Origin: Streptomyces sp. DH41
Lineage (GTDB): Bacteria > Actinomycetota > Actinomycetes > Streptomycetales > Streptomycetaceae
Assembly: GCF_029813785.1 (NCBI RefSeq)
Contig: NZ_JARVKY010000042.1
Coordinates: 1 to 42,331, forward strand
Reading direction: 5' to 3'
Length of the DNA stretch: 42,331 nucleotides
The notes under the pieces are model-generated. The model ran no database searches. It worked only from the letters and a program-made list of their open reading frames with translations, and was not told where the DNA came from. The position numbers and the translations under genes were made by a program. Position 1 is the stretch's first letter. Each line of letters starts with the position of its first letter. Positions 14,839 through 22,774 of the stretch are shown here, piece after piece.

Positions 14839-15888
14839 ATGGAGAGCTTCGAGAACCTCGTCCGCGCCGAGTTCGCCCCGAAGACCACGTACCTGAACAC
14901 CGCCAGTACCGGCCTGCTTCCCGCCCGGACCCTCGTCGCGATGCGTGACGCGGCCGCGTCCGCCGCCGAGGGGCAGCCGCTCGACATGTTCGCCGACGTC
15001 GAGGCGTGCCGGTCCTCCTTCGCCCGGCTCCTGGGGGTGCCCGCCACCCGGGTCGCGGCGGGCGCGTCGGTCGCCACCTTCAGCGGGCTCGTCGCCGCCT
15101 CGCTGCCCGCGGGCGCCGAAGTCCTCACCGCGGAGGCCGACTTCAGTTCCCTGGTGAATCCGCTGCACACGCGTGGGGACCTGAAGGTGCGCAGTGTGCC
15201 GCTGGAGCGGATCGCCGAGTCGGTGGGCCCGCAGACGGAGCTCGTCGCGGTCAGCTCCGTCCAGTCCGCCGACGGGCGGATCGCCGATCTCGCGGCGCTG
15301 CGGGACGCCGCCCGGGCGCACGGGGCGCGGACGCTGATCGACGCCTCGCAGTCCAACGGGTGGCTGCCGCTGGCCGCCGGCGACTTCGATTTCGTGGCCG
15401 CCGTCGGCTACAAGTGGGTGCTCTGCCCGCGCGGCGTCGCCTTCCTCGTCGTACCGGAGGACTTCGGCGGACTGACGCCGCTGTTCGCGGGGTGGGCGTC
15501 GGGGGAGCGGCCCTGGGACAGCTGCTACGGTCCCGTCGAGGAACTCGCGCACTCCGCCCGGCGCTTCGACGAGAGTCCGGCCCTCTTCTCCTACACGGGC
15601 GCCCGGCACTCCCTGGCCCTGATCGAGGAACTCGGCGTGGACGCCGTGCACGCCCACGACACCGCCCTCGCCGACCGGTTCCGGGACGGACTGGGCTCCC
15701 TGGGGCACGAGCCGGTGCCCGCGCCGGGGTCCGCGATCGTGTCGGTGCCCGGACTGGGCCACCGGCAGGGCGAGCTGGGGCGGGCCGGCGTCCAGGTCTC
15801 CGACCGGGCGGGCCATCTGCGGGCCGCGTTCCACCTGTACAACACCGCGGCGGACGTCGACCGGCTGCTGGACGTACTGGCGGGCTGA
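14839..15888 (+). CDS. Class V PLP-dependent aminotransferase/cysteine desulfurase-like
   Basis: A 349-residue fold-type I enzyme (aminotransferase class V). It begins MESFENLVRAEFAPKTTYLNTASTG. The Schiff-base Lys192 lies in AVGYKWVLCPRG, and the PLP-binding Asp is in TLIDASQSNGW. ARHSLALIEELG and the C-terminal small domain complete it. Two starts are possible: ATG 14839, which gives the natural N-terminus, and ATG 14803, which has AGGA about 8 nt upstream and would add 12 residues. A 16-nt inverted repeat (14787-14802) lies just before ATG 14803. The active-site Cys loop of true desulfurases is not evident, so an isopenicillin-epimerase-like or aminotransferase role is more likely. The substrate is unknown. 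Confidence 0.84.
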   Translation: MESFENLVRAEFAPKTTYLNTASTGLLPARTLVAMRDAAASAAEGQPLDMFADVEACRSSFARLLGVPATRVAAGASVATFSGLVAASLPAGAEVLTAEADFSSLVNPLHTRGDLKVRSVPLERIAESVGPQTELVAVSSVQSADGRIADLAALRDAARAHGARTLIDASQSNGWLPLAAGDFDFVAAVGYKWVLCPRGVAFLVVPEDFGGLTPLFAGWASGERPWDSCYGPVEELAHSARRFDESPALFSYTGARHSLALIEELGVDAVHAHDTALADRFRDGLGSLGHEPVPAPGSAIVSVPGLGHRQGELGRAGVQVSDRAGHLRAAFHLYNTAADVDRLLDVLAG

Positions 15889-15923
15889 GACCGCCGGGCC
15901 GGACGGCGTGGTCCGGACAGTAT

Positions 15924-15965
15924 CGGGCAGGGGCCTCCCGTCCCACACGAAAAGGCCCCTGCCCG
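15924..15965. terminator. Bidirectional terminator between aminotransferase and ectD
   Basis: A perfect 13-bp GC-rich stem (15924-15936 with 15953-15965) with a 16-nt loop lies between two converging genes. The loop ends in an A-run. It probably serves both transcripts and ends the ectABCD message. Confidence 0.88.
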
Positions 15966-15979
15966 AGCTCAGAGGCGGG

Positions 15980-16882
15980 TCACCTCACCGGGGTGAAGTC
16001 CCGCGCGCCGATGAACTCCGGCCGCCGGATCGGTGCCGCGAACGGCTCGACCGCCGTGTTCTCCACGCTGTTGAACACGATGAACACGTTGCTGCGCGGG
16101 AACGGCGTGATGTTGTCGCCCGACCCGTGCATGCAGTTGCAGTCGAACCAGGTCGCCGAGCCGGCCTTGCCGGTGAACAGCTTGACGCCGTACGCCGAGG
16201 CCATCTTCGTCAGCGCCTCGTCGGACGGGATCCCCGCGTCCTGCATCTGCAGGGACCTCTTGTAGTTGTCCTTCGGCGTGGCCCCCGCGCACCCGAGGAA
16301 CGTCTTGTGCGACCCCGGCATGATCATGAGACCGCCGTTGGTGTCGTAGTTCTCGGTGAGCGCGATCGATACCGAGATCGTGCGCATGTTCGGCAGGCCG
16401 TCCTCGGCGTGCCAGGTCTCGAAGTCCGAGTGCCAGTAGAAGCCGCTGGCCCCGAAGCCCGGCTTGACGTTGATCCGTGACTGGTGGACGTAGACGTCCG
16501 AGCCGAGGATCTGCCGGGCCCGCCCGACCACCCGCTCGTCGCGCACGAGTTTCGCGAAGACCTCGCTGATCTTGTGCACCTCGAAGACGGACCGGATCTC
16601 CTTGGACTGCGGCTCGACGATCGAGCGCTCGTCCGCGCGGATGGCCGGGTCGGTGGTGAGCCGCTCCAGCTCGCGCCGGTAGACGTCGACCTCGTCCGGC
16701 CCGATGAGCTGATCGATGGCGAGGAAGCCGTCGCGCTCGAGGGACCGCAGATCACCGGGCGCGACCGGGCCGGGCGTGTCCGGGGAGCCCCAGACGACCG
16801 GGTCCTGCCGGGGAGTCGCCACCTCGGTGGCGCCGCGGGTGGGATAGAGGTCGGTGACGTTCGTGGTCGTGGTCGTGGTCAC
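15980..16882 (-). CDS. ectD: Ectoine hydroxylase
   Basis: A 300-residue Fe(II)/2-oxoglutarate dioxygenase that converts ectoine to 5-hydroxyectoine. The EctD signature FYWHSDFETWHAEDG is present, giving iron ligands His151 and Asp153. The distal ligand His252 is in CNCMHGSGDN, and Arg263 (PRSNVF) fits the 2-oxoglutarate anchor. The length is normal. GTG 16882 is the last of a set of near starts; its ribosome binding site GAGGAGG is supplied by the final codons of ectC, which stops 6 bp upstream, so translation is coupled. A poly-Thr N-terminus is coded by an ACC/ACG run. It is the last gene of ectABCD before a strong terminator. Stress-inducible expression is expected for the pathway. Confidence 0.98.
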   Translation of the reverse strand: MTTTTTTNVTDLYPTRGATEVATPRQDPVVWGSPDTPGPVAPGDLRSLERDGFLAIDQLIGPDEVDVYRRELERLTTDPAIRADERSIVEPQSKEIRSVFEVHKISEVFAKLVRDERVVGRARQILGSDVYVHQSRINVKPGFGASGFYWHSDFETWHAEDGLPNMRTISVSIALTENYDTNGGLMIMPGSHKTFLGCAGATPKDNYKRSLQMQDAGIPSDEALTKMASAYGVKLFTGKAGSATWFDCNCMHGSGDNITPFPRSNVFIVFNSVENTAVEPFAAPIRRPEFIGARDFTPVR

Positions 16883-16888
16883 GGTGAC

Positions 16889-17287
16889 TCACACCTCCTC
16901 GGTGAGCAGCGGGTAGACGCCGTTCTCGTCGTGGTCCTCCCGTCCGGTCACGGGCGGGTTGAACACGCAGATGCAGTGGAAGTCCTCCTTGACCTTGAGC
17001 GTGTGCCGCTCATGGCCGTTGAGGAGATACATGGTGCCAGGCGTGATGTGGTACGTCTTCCCCGTCTCGCGGTCGGTCAGCTCGGCGTCGCCCTTGGTGC
17101 AGACGACGGCCTCGATGTGGTTCGCGTACCACATCGACGTCTCCGTACCCGCGTACAGAATCGTCTCGTGGACGGAGAAGCCGACCTTCTCCTTGGCCAG
17201 GACGATGCGCTTGCTTTCCCAGGTGCCGGACGCCGACTTCACGTGCCGGTCGGTGCCTTCGATCTCCTTGAACGAACGGACGATCAC
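16889..17287 (-). CDS. ectC: L-ectoine synthase
   Basis: A 132-residue cupin that cyclises N-gamma-acetyl-L-2,4-diaminobutyrate to ectoine. The N-terminus MIVRSFKEIEGTDRHVKS is canonical. MWYANHIEAVVCTKGDAEL and GTMYLLNGHERHTL carry the cupin metal-binding residues (Glu, Tyr and His), and HCICVFNPP is the family end motif. The start is GTG 17287. AGGAGG is about 12 nt away, a long spacing that may limit translation. Downstream ectD follows after 6 bp. Upstream, a 108-bp gap with a strong hairpin separates it from ectB. Confidence 0.98.
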   Translation of the reverse strand: MIVRSFKEIEGTDRHVKSASGTWESKRIVLAKEKVGFSVHETILYAGTETSMWYANHIEAVVCTKGDAELTDRETGKTYHITPGTMYLLNGHERHTLKVKEDFHCICVFNPPVTGREDHDENGVYPLLTEEV

Positions 17288-17328
17288 GGTGTTGCGATGC
17301 CTCCTAGGTGAAGGGTGTGCAAGGGTCC

Positions 17329-17363
17329 CCGGCGCCCTCGGCCGCGTGGGCCGAAGGCGCCGG
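17329..17363 (-). other. Intra-operon hairpin between ectB and ectC
   Basis: A 15-bp stem with one mismatch (17329-17343 with 17349-17363) and a 5-nt loop sits 32 bp after the ectB stop and 41 bp before ectC. It lacks a U-tract. It could be a partial terminator, an RNA processing or stability element, or both. It would change the EctA/B to EctC/D ratio. Confidence 0.8.
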
Positions 17364-17395
17364 AAGTACGGTGCTGTCAGGCGGCGCCGACGGGG

Positions 17396-18667
17396 TCAGG
17401 CGGTCTCGCGCACGGCCCGGGCGAGGGTCTTCATGCCCTCGTCCAGCTCGTCGGGCGTGATGGTGAGCGCCGGGAGCAGCTTGACGACCTCGCTCTCGGG
17501 ACCGGACGTCTCGATCAGCAGCCCCAGTTCGAAGGCGCGCGCCGCGACCTTCCCCGCGCGGGCCTTGTCGTGGAACTCCAGGCCCCAGACCAGGCCGCGG
17601 CCCCGGTACTCCTTGACGTCGGCGAGGTTCTCCTCGGTGATGGCGATCATGTGCTGCTCGACCTGCTCGCCGCGCTTGCGGGTCTGCTTCTCCATCGCCG
17701 ACCCGTCGGCCCAGTAGGCCTCCAGGGTGGCGGTCGCCGTGACGAAGGCCGGGTTGTTGCCGCGGAAGGTGCCGTTGTGCTCGCCCGGCTCCCAGACGTC
17801 CAGTTCGGGCTTGAACAGGGTCAGGGCCATGGGCAGGCCGTAGCCGCTGATCGACTTGGAGACGGTGACGATGTCCGGCGTGATGCCCGCCTCCTCGAAG
17901 GAGAAGAAGGCGCCGGTACGGCCGCAGCCCATCTGGATGTCGTCGACGATGAGCAGCATGTCCTGGCGTTCGCACAGCTCGGACAGGGCGCGCAGCCACT
18001 CGGCCCGGGCGACGTTGATGCCGCCCTCGCCCTGCACGGTCTCGACGATCACGGCGGCCGGCTTGTTGAGGCCGGAGCCCTGGTCCTCCAGCAGCCGCTC
18101 GAACCACAGGAAGTCCTCGACGGTGCCGTCGAAGTAGTTGTCGAAGGGCATGGGCGTGCCGTGCACCAGCGGGATGCCGGCGCCGGCCCGCTTGAAGGCG
18201 TTGCCGGTCACGGCGAGTGAGCCGAGCGACATGCCGTGGAAGGCGTTGGTGAACGACACGATCGACTCGCGCCCCTTCACCTTCCGCGCCAGCTTCAGCG
18301 CGGACTCCACGGCGTTGGTGCCCGTCGGGCCCGGGAACATGACCTTGTACGGCAGGTCGCGCGGCCGCAGCACCAGGTTCTGGAACGTCTCCAGGAAGCG
18401 GCGCTTGGCGGTGGTCGACATGTCGAGACCGTGCGTGACGCCGTCCCGCTCCAGGTAGTCGATCAGCGCGCGTTTCAGAACGGCGTTGTTGTGCCCGTAG
18501 TTGAGCGAGCCCGCTCCGGCGAAGAAGTCGAGGTACTCGTGTCCGTCCTCGTCGTACATGCGGCTGCCGAGCGCACGGTCGAAGACGGTGGGCCAGCCGC
18601 GGCAGTAGCTGCGCACCTCGGACTCGACGGTCTCGAAGACGCTGAGGTCGGGCTGGGTGATGGTCAC
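17396..18667 (-). CDS. ectB: Diaminobutyrate-2-oxoglutarate transaminase
   Basis: A 423-residue class III aminotransferase that makes L-2,4-diaminobutyrate from aspartate semialdehyde, the first ectoine step. GTG 18667 follows GAGGAG with 9-nt spacing; the long upstream open frame is not coding. PLP-binding features are PGPTGTNAVESALKLARK (about 112-129), NAFHGMSLGS, the Asp in VDDIQMGCGRTG (about 241-252), and Lys271 in TVSKSISGYG. HNGTFRGNNPAF is diagnostic of EctB. It lies 131 bp downstream of ectA and upstream of the ectB-ectC hairpin. Confidence 0.98.
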   Translation of the reverse strand: MTITQPDLSVFETVESEVRSYCRGWPTVFDRALGSRMYDEDGHEYLDFFAGAGSLNYGHNNAVLKRALIDYLERDGVTHGLDMSTTAKRRFLETFQNLVLRPRDLPYKVMFPGPTGTNAVESALKLARKVKGRESIVSFTNAFHGMSLGSLAVTGNAFKRAGAGIPLVHGTPMPFDNYFDGTVEDFLWFERLLEDQGSGLNKPAAVIVETVQGEGGINVARAEWLRALSELCERQDMLLIVDDIQMGCGRTGAFFSFEEAGITPDIVTVSKSISGYGLPMALTLFKPELDVWEPGEHNGTFRGNNPAFVTATATLEAYWADGSAMEKQTRKRGEQVEQHMIAITEENLADVKEYRGRGLVWGLEFHDKARAGKVAARAFELGLLIETSGPESEVVKLLPALTITPDELDEGMKTLARAVRETA

Positions 18668-18798
18668 GACGAATCGCTCCTCGTTGGGTGAGGGTGGGAG
18701 AGGAAGGTCGTACGGATCCGGGGGACCGGTGCGGTCCCGGCCGGGAAGTCTCAGGGCCGGACGGTCAGGGGTGCCGGGCCGTCCGGGCAGCCGGTCGG

Positions 18799-19311
18799 TC
18801 AGCGGGCTGCGGACAGGGGGCCGATGCGGTACAGGACCTCGGGCTCGTGCGGCCCGTCGGGGAACAGCTCCGTGTCGAACAGCACCTCGCGCTCCAGCCG
18901 GGCGCCGTGCCGCTCGGCGAACGAGGTGAACAGTCGCTGGGACGCGGTGTTGTCGGGCGAGATGGTGGTCTCCATGGTGGTCGTCCCGCGTTCCGCGACG
19001 GTCCGGGCGGCCAGTCCGTCGAGCAGGAGAGCCGCGACCCTCCGTCCACGGTACGCATGGTCCACCGCCACCTGCCACACGAGCAGGGTGTCCGGCCGGT
19101 CCGGCCGTATGTAGCCGGTGACGAAGCCGACCGGCACGCCGTGCCCGTCGCGGGCGACGGCCGACGTGGCGGCGAAGTCCCGGCACCAGAGCAGATAGCT
19201 GTAGGACGAGTTCAGGTCGAGGACCTCGGAATCCCTCGCTATCCGCCACAGAGCGGCCCCGTCGGCCACTCTCGGACGGTCGATTTGCAGGTCTGCTTGC
19301 GCGGCAGTCAT
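18799..19311 (-). CDS. ectA: L-2,4-diaminobutyrate N-gamma-acetyltransferase
   Basis: A 170-residue GNAT enzyme, the second step of ectoine synthesis. ATG 19311 (MTAAQADLQIDRP) matches the usual actinobacterial EctA N-terminus. Motifs: LNSSYSYLLWCRDFAATS (substrate side), VDHAYRGRRVAALLLDGL (acetyl-CoA loop; the usual G-x-G is R-R here) and SPDNTASQRLFTSFAERHG. There is no ribosome binding site. A TAAATT hexamer ends 8 nt before the ATG, so the transcript may be leaderless. It is the first gene of ectABCD, followed by a 131-bp gap to ectB. Confidence 0.97.
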   Translation of the reverse strand: MTAAQADLQIDRPRVADGAALWRIARDSEVLDLNSSYSYLLWCRDFAATSAVARDGHGVPVGFVTGYIRPDRPDTLLVWQVAVDHAYRGRRVAALLLDGLAARTVAERGTTTMETTISPDNTASQRLFTSFAERHGARLEREVLFDTELFPDGPHEPEVLYRIGPLSAAR

Positions 19312-19346
19312 GCAAATTGAATTTACCCAGGGAAATTCAAAATTGC
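19312..19346 (-). promoter_or_regulatory. ectA promoter with AT-rich near-palindrome
   Basis: Perfect 8-bp arms TTGAATTT (19317-19324) and AAATTCAA (19333-19340) surround an 8-nt centre. Flanks extend the symmetry to GCAA/TTGC with a 1-bp slip. On the ectA strand a -10-like TAAATT (19320-19325) lies 8 nt before the start codon, so transcription could begin at or next to the ATG. Bound protein unknown. Confidence 0.6.
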
Positions 19347-19640
19347 ATCGCCGGATGGGGTTACGTATGAACGCGTCATGTGTTATCACGCGGGCGCGTG
19401 CTTCCGCGCGAGGAGGCGGCGATCTACGGGGGTTTGTCCGGGTCGTACGCCGCAAAACGGGCAGCATGTGGATCGGGTCACAATCGCGTAACCCGTGCGA
19501 GACGTGCCCGAAATGCGAGGGTTGAGGTTCGTGAAATCTTTGTGTTTAGGTCCCCGGAAAGCGGGCAGAAGAATACGGGAAGCTGTGCTGAGAGTAATTA
19601 CTTAATTCTGTTTGTGTGAGCTTCGGTAATTGCTCTGAAT
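19347..19640. other. AT-enriched intergenic region upstream of ectA, no gene seen
   Basis: This stretch, part of a 329-bp gap, is noticeably richer in A/T than its surroundings, especially 19540-19640. It holds the upstream regulatory region of ectA and the 3' flank of the leftward aminotransferase gene. A GlnR-like site, GTCAC-n6-GTAAC, lies at 19477-19492. Short open frames on the plus strand lack ribosome binding sites and protein-like composition. No further gene or RNA is recognised. Confidence 0.6.
19477..19492. promoter_or_regulatory. Candidate GlnR box
   Basis: GTCAC (19477-19481), six bases, then GTAAC (19488-19492) is close to the Streptomyces GlnR half-site pair (GTnAC-n6-GnAAC type). 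It lies about 165 bp upstream of ectA. GlnR is reported to repress ectABCD in S. coelicolor. The match is visual only. Confidence 0.4.
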
Positions 19641-20768
19641 TCACGCGTCCGAAAGGCCGGGTCCGGCCGGCCGGACCCAGGCGTCCTCGACGGCCCGCCG
19701 GGCCGCCTCCAGATCGGCCTTCAGACCCTTCTCGGCCAGCGCGGCACCCAGTGCCGCCAGGCAGCCCTGCACGGCCCCGCGCGTCGCGTCCGGACCGTAG
19801 TGGTTGACGCGGATCATCTCCCCGGCCAGCGCGCCCCCGCCCGCCGCCAGCGGCAGCGCCGGATCGGACGCCAGCGCCCGGGCGACCAGTTCGGACGCGT
19901 CGACGTCCGACGGCGCCCGCAGCGTCGTCGCGACCGGCGCCGCGTCCTTCGCCTCGTACACGTACGGCTCCAGGCCGCCGAGTGCGAGCGCGCCGGCCCG
20001 GGTGGCCGCCGCGGCCGACGCGTGCCGCGCCATCACCGTCGAAAGACCCTCCGCCTCGACGCGCTCCACGCACGCCTGGAGCGCGAGCATCTCCAACTGC
20101 GCCGGCGCGTGCAGCAGCGCCTTGCGCCCGCCGTCGATCCAACGCTCCTTCCAGTCCAGCAGGGACAGGTACGACCGGCGCGGCGCCCCGGGGTTGGCCG
20201 CCATCCGCGCCCAAGCCCGCTCGCTCACCGACACCGCCGACACGCCGGCCGGACCGCCCATCGCCTTCTGCGCCCCGATGACGCACAGGTCCACGCCCCA
20301 CGCGTCCGGCAGCACCGGCTCCGCGCCCACGGAGGCCACGGCGTCCAGGTAGAAGAGCGCGCCGTGCGCCCGCACCACCTCGCCGATCGCCGCGACCGGG
20401 TTGGTGTTCCCGGTCGCCGCCTCGGCGTGCACCAGGGACACGAAGTCGATCTCCGGGTGCTCGGCGAGGGCCGCGCGGATCCGCTCGGCCGACACGGCCG
20501 TGTGGAACGGCACGGCGAGGTCGTGCACGGTCGCGCCGCAGTCCCGCAGCCAGTTCCCGAACGTCTGCCCGTACGGCCCCGTGATGACGTTCAGCGCGAC
20601 GGTGCCCGGCCCGGCGGCGCCGCGGATCGCGCCCTCCAGCGGCAGCAGCGCCTCGCCCTGCATGATCACGACGTCCTGACCGGTGCCGAGCAGGCGCGCG
20701 ACCCGGTCCTCGATCGCGGCGAAAGAGCCGGCGCTCAGCGGGGCGAGGTCCAGGAAGGGATGGGTCAC
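19641..20768 (-). CDS. Class V aminotransferase, alanine-glyoxylate/serine-pyruvate type
   Basis: A 375-residue PLP enzyme. GTG 20768 (VTHPFLDLAPLSAG) is used; GTG 20789 and ATG 20828 are in frame but have no better ribosome binding site. MQGEALLPLEGAIRG matches the first conserved block of alanine-glyoxylate and serine-pyruvate aminotransferases. HAEAATGNTNPV, the PLP Asp in FYLDAVASVG and Schiff-base Lys168 in GAQKAMGGPAG follow, and the C-terminal Arg is in GEMIRVNHYG. The exact amino donor and acceptor are uncertain. It points away from ectA, so it is not in the ectoine operon. The last codons include a perfect 20-bp GC palindrome. Confidence 0.86.
   Translation of the reverse strand: MTHPFLDLAPLSAGSFAAIEDRVARLLGTGQDVVIMQGEALLPLEGAIRGAAGPGTVALNVITGPYGQTFGNWLRDCGATVHDLAVPFHTAVSAERIRAALAEHPEIDFVSLVHAEAATGNTNPVAAIGEVVRAHGALFYLDAVASVGAEPVLPDAWGVDLCVIGAQKAMGGPAGVSAVSVSERAWARMAANPGAPRRSYLSLLDWKERWIDGGRKALLHAPAQLEMLALQACVERVEAEGLSTVMARHASAAAATRAGALALGGLEPYVYEAKDAAPVATTLRAPSDVDASELVARALASDPALPLAAGGGALAGEMIRVNHYGPDATRGAVQGCLAALGAALAEKGLKADLEAARRAVEDAWVRPAGPGLSDA
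19659..19678. repeat. 20-bp perfect GC palindrome at gene 3' end
   Basis: A perfect palindrome of 20 bp centred on GGCC|GGCC lies in the last 15 codons of the leftward aminotransferase gene. It has no loop, so it is more natural as a DNA site or cruciform than as a terminator. Confidence 0.6.
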
Positions 20769-20937
20769 GGTGGTGCTCTCTTCGCTCACGGGCAGGTGTA
20801 CGGCACGTACGGAATCGAGAGTAACCATGCCCTCCGCCGCCACTCGCGCCGGAGGCCATCCGTTGCGACACCCCCACGCCCGGAATCGTGGCTTCCGCCA
20901 CAGCCGACATGATCGTTCGGATGATGAACTCGCCTCT

Positions 20938-21480
20938 GTGCCCGTTCTCCTGCTGCTCGTCCTCGTCGGGGTGGTGACGGCCGTCGTCCTCGTCCGCCAC
21001 GGCGACACGTACGCCCGCGGCGCCCCCGGGGGCGCCGCTCCCGCGCCTGCCGCGGCCGCTCCCGCGCCCGCCCGCCCCGGCGCGGGGTTGCGCGTACTGG
21101 CGGGTTGCGCCGGTGCGGGAGCCGCCGTGCTCTACATCTGGGGAGCGCTGTGCGTGGCGGGGGCGGTCATGGAGGCGGAGGACGGCGGCACGGGCTCCGC
21201 GCCGCTGCGGCCCTGCCGCACGAGCGAGCACCCGGAGCTGTCCGGGCGGATCGTCGACTACTCGGTCTCCTACCTGCCCCTGCGCTTCGACTGCGAGACC
21301 GCCGACGGCGACGGCTACGCCTCCGACGACGTCCCCGGGTACGTCAACTCCGGCGTCGCCGTCCTCGCCCTGACCGCCGCCGGGAGCGCCGTCGCGGCCG
21401 GGTACGCGACCGAGCTCCGCGCCCGCGCGCGGCGGCGGCCGGTGACCGGGCCTTCGAACACCCCCGGGGGGCCGGTCTAG
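20938..21480 (+). CDS. Small membrane-anchored protein of unknown function
   Basis: A protein of about 180 residues with an N-terminal membrane helix (PVLLLLVLVGVVTAVVLVRHG), an Ala/Pro-rich stretch, a second hydrophobic helix (GLRVLAGCAGAGAAVLYIWGALCVAGAV), and an external-looking middle part with two Cys (PCRTSEHPEL and RFDCETADG). A third helix (SGVAVLALTAAGSAVAAGY) and an Arg-rich tail complete it. GTG 20938 is the most natural start but has no clear ribosome binding site; the open frame continues upstream. I recognise no family. The stop is 10 bp before the amidohydrolase start, so the two are probably co-transcribed. Confidence 0.62.
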   Translation: MPVLLLLVLVGVVTAVVLVRHGDTYARGAPGGAAPAPAAAAPAPARPGAGLRVLAGCAGAGAAVLYIWGALCVAGAVMEAEDGGTGSAPLRPCRTSEHPELSGRIVDYSVSYLPLRFDCETADGDGYASDDVPGYVNSGVAVLALTAAGSAVAAGYATELRARARRRPVTGPSNTPGGPV

Positions 21481-21490
21481 GGTGCGGGGC

Positions 21491-22588
21491 ATGAGTGATC
21501 GAACGGTGCTGCACGTGAAGGGTCGGGTGCTCGTCGGACCGCGGGACGAGGACGTCCGCGAAGAGTTGTGGGTGATCGACGGCAGGGTCTCCTACGACCG
21601 CCCCGCCGGCGCCGCCGACATCCGTACCGTCGAGGGCTGGGCGCTGCCCGGACTGGTCGACGCGCACTGCCACGTCGGCCTGGACCAGCACGGCGCCGTC
21701 CCCGAGGACGTCGCCGAGAAGCAGGCGCTGACCGACCGTGAGGCGGGCACCCTCCTCATCCGCGACGCGGGCTCGCCCTCCGACACCCGCTGGATCGACG
21801 ACCGCGAGGACCTTCCGAAGATCATCCGGGCGGGCCGGCACATCGCCCGCACCCGCCGCTACATCCGCAACTACGCCTGGGAGGTCGAACCCGAGGACCT
21901 CGTCGCGTACGTCGCCCAGGAGGCCCGTCGCGGCGACGGCTGGGTGAAACTGGTCGGCGACTGGATCGACCGCGACCTCGGCGACCTGTCCGCCTGCTGG
22001 CCGCGCGGCGCCGTCGAGGCCGCGATCGCCGAGGCCCACCGCCTGGGCGCCCGCGTCACCGCGCACTGCTTCGCCGAGGACTCCCTGCGCGACCTGGTCG
22101 AGGCCGGCATCGACTGCGTCGAGCACGCCACGGGCCTCACCGACGACACGATCCCGCTCTTCGCGGAGCGGGGCGTCGCCATCGTGCCCACCCTCGTCAA
22201 CATCGCCACCTTCCCGGCGCTCGCCGACGGCGGCGAGTCCCGCTTCCCGCGCTGGTCGGCCCATATGCGCCGACTCCACGAACGCCGCTACGACACGGTG
22301 CGCAGCGCCTACGACGCCGGAGTCCCGGTCTTCGTCGGCACCGACGCGGGCGGCTCCCTGGCCCACGGCCTGGCGGCGGCGGAGGTCGCGGAACTGGTCA
22401 CCGCCGGCATCCCGCCCGTCGAGGCCCTCGCCGCCACGACCTGGGCCGCCCGGCGGTGGCTCGGTCGTCCCGGCCTGGACGAGGGCGCGCCGGCGGACCT
22501 GGTGGTGTTCGACCAGGACCCGCGCGCGGACGTGCGCGTGCTCGCCGCTCCGCGCCGGGTGGTGCTCAACGGGCGGGTCGTCGGTTAG
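21491..22588 (+). CDS. Amidohydrolase family protein
   Basis: A 365-residue metal-dependent hydrolase of the amidohydrolase superfamily (imidazolonepropionase/prolidase-like branch). Metal ligands: His59 and His61 in VDAHCHVGL, a likely bridging Lys in GWVKLVGDW, His in VTAHCFAED, His in CVEHATGLT and Asp in FVGTDAGGS. The N- and C-terminal beta-sandwich strands are present; the end is PADLVVFDQDPRADVRVL. ATG 21491 is preceded by GCGGGG; a GTG at 21482 is possible. It follows the small membrane protein by 10 bp. The substrate is unknown; this branch includes dipeptidases and cyclic-amide hydrolases. Confidence 0.88.
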   Translation: MSDRTVLHVKGRVLVGPRDEDVREELWVIDGRVSYDRPAGAADIRTVEGWALPGLVDAHCHVGLDQHGAVPEDVAEKQALTDREAGTLLIRDAGSPSDTRWIDDREDLPKIIRAGRHIARTRRYIRNYAWEVEPEDLVAYVAQEARRGDGWVKLVGDWIDRDLGDLSACWPRGAVEAAIAEAHRLGARVTAHCFAEDSLRDLVEAGIDCVEHATGLTDDTIPLFAERGVAIVPTLVNIATFPALADGGESRFPRWSAHMRRLHERRYDTVRSAYDAGVPVFVGTDAGGSLAHGLAAAEVAELVTAGIPPVEALAATTWAARRWLGRPGLDEGAPADLVVFDQDPRADVRVLAAPRRVVLNGRVVG

Positions 22589-22774
22589 CCGACGCGGGTG
22601 AGGGCGGGGAACACCCGTGCCGACCCATTCGAAAAGACTGGCGGAAACACCACGAAGGGATGAAGTGCCCCCGGATCGCTGACGGTTCGGCGCACGCGGG
22701 GACATCCTGTCCGGGTCCCAAGCGTGTCGCTCATGCGTGTCCCGCACGCATGTCTTACTGGGGGTCCCACCACC
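22589..22774 (+). promoter_or_regulatory. Leader/promoter region of LAXTG protein gene
   Basis: This 186-bp gap lies between the amidohydrolase stop and the surface-protein start. It has short symmetrical elements, including CATGCGTGTCCCGCACGCATG near 22734-22753, whose arms pair around TCC. No gene or known riboswitch is recognised. Confidence 0.4.

Noticed and set aside
18668..18798. Small gene between ectA and ectB
   Set aside because: No start with a ribosome binding site and no coding signature; it appears to be an untranslated spacer.
18668..19315. N-terminal extension of ectB through ectA
   Set aside because: It overlaps ectA in another frame. GTG 18667 has a good ribosome binding site and a canonical EctB N-terminus.
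19380..19619. 79-residue plus-strand open frame upstream of ectA
   Set aside because: No ribosome binding site, mixed codon use and no recognisable domain; it lies in the regulatory gap.
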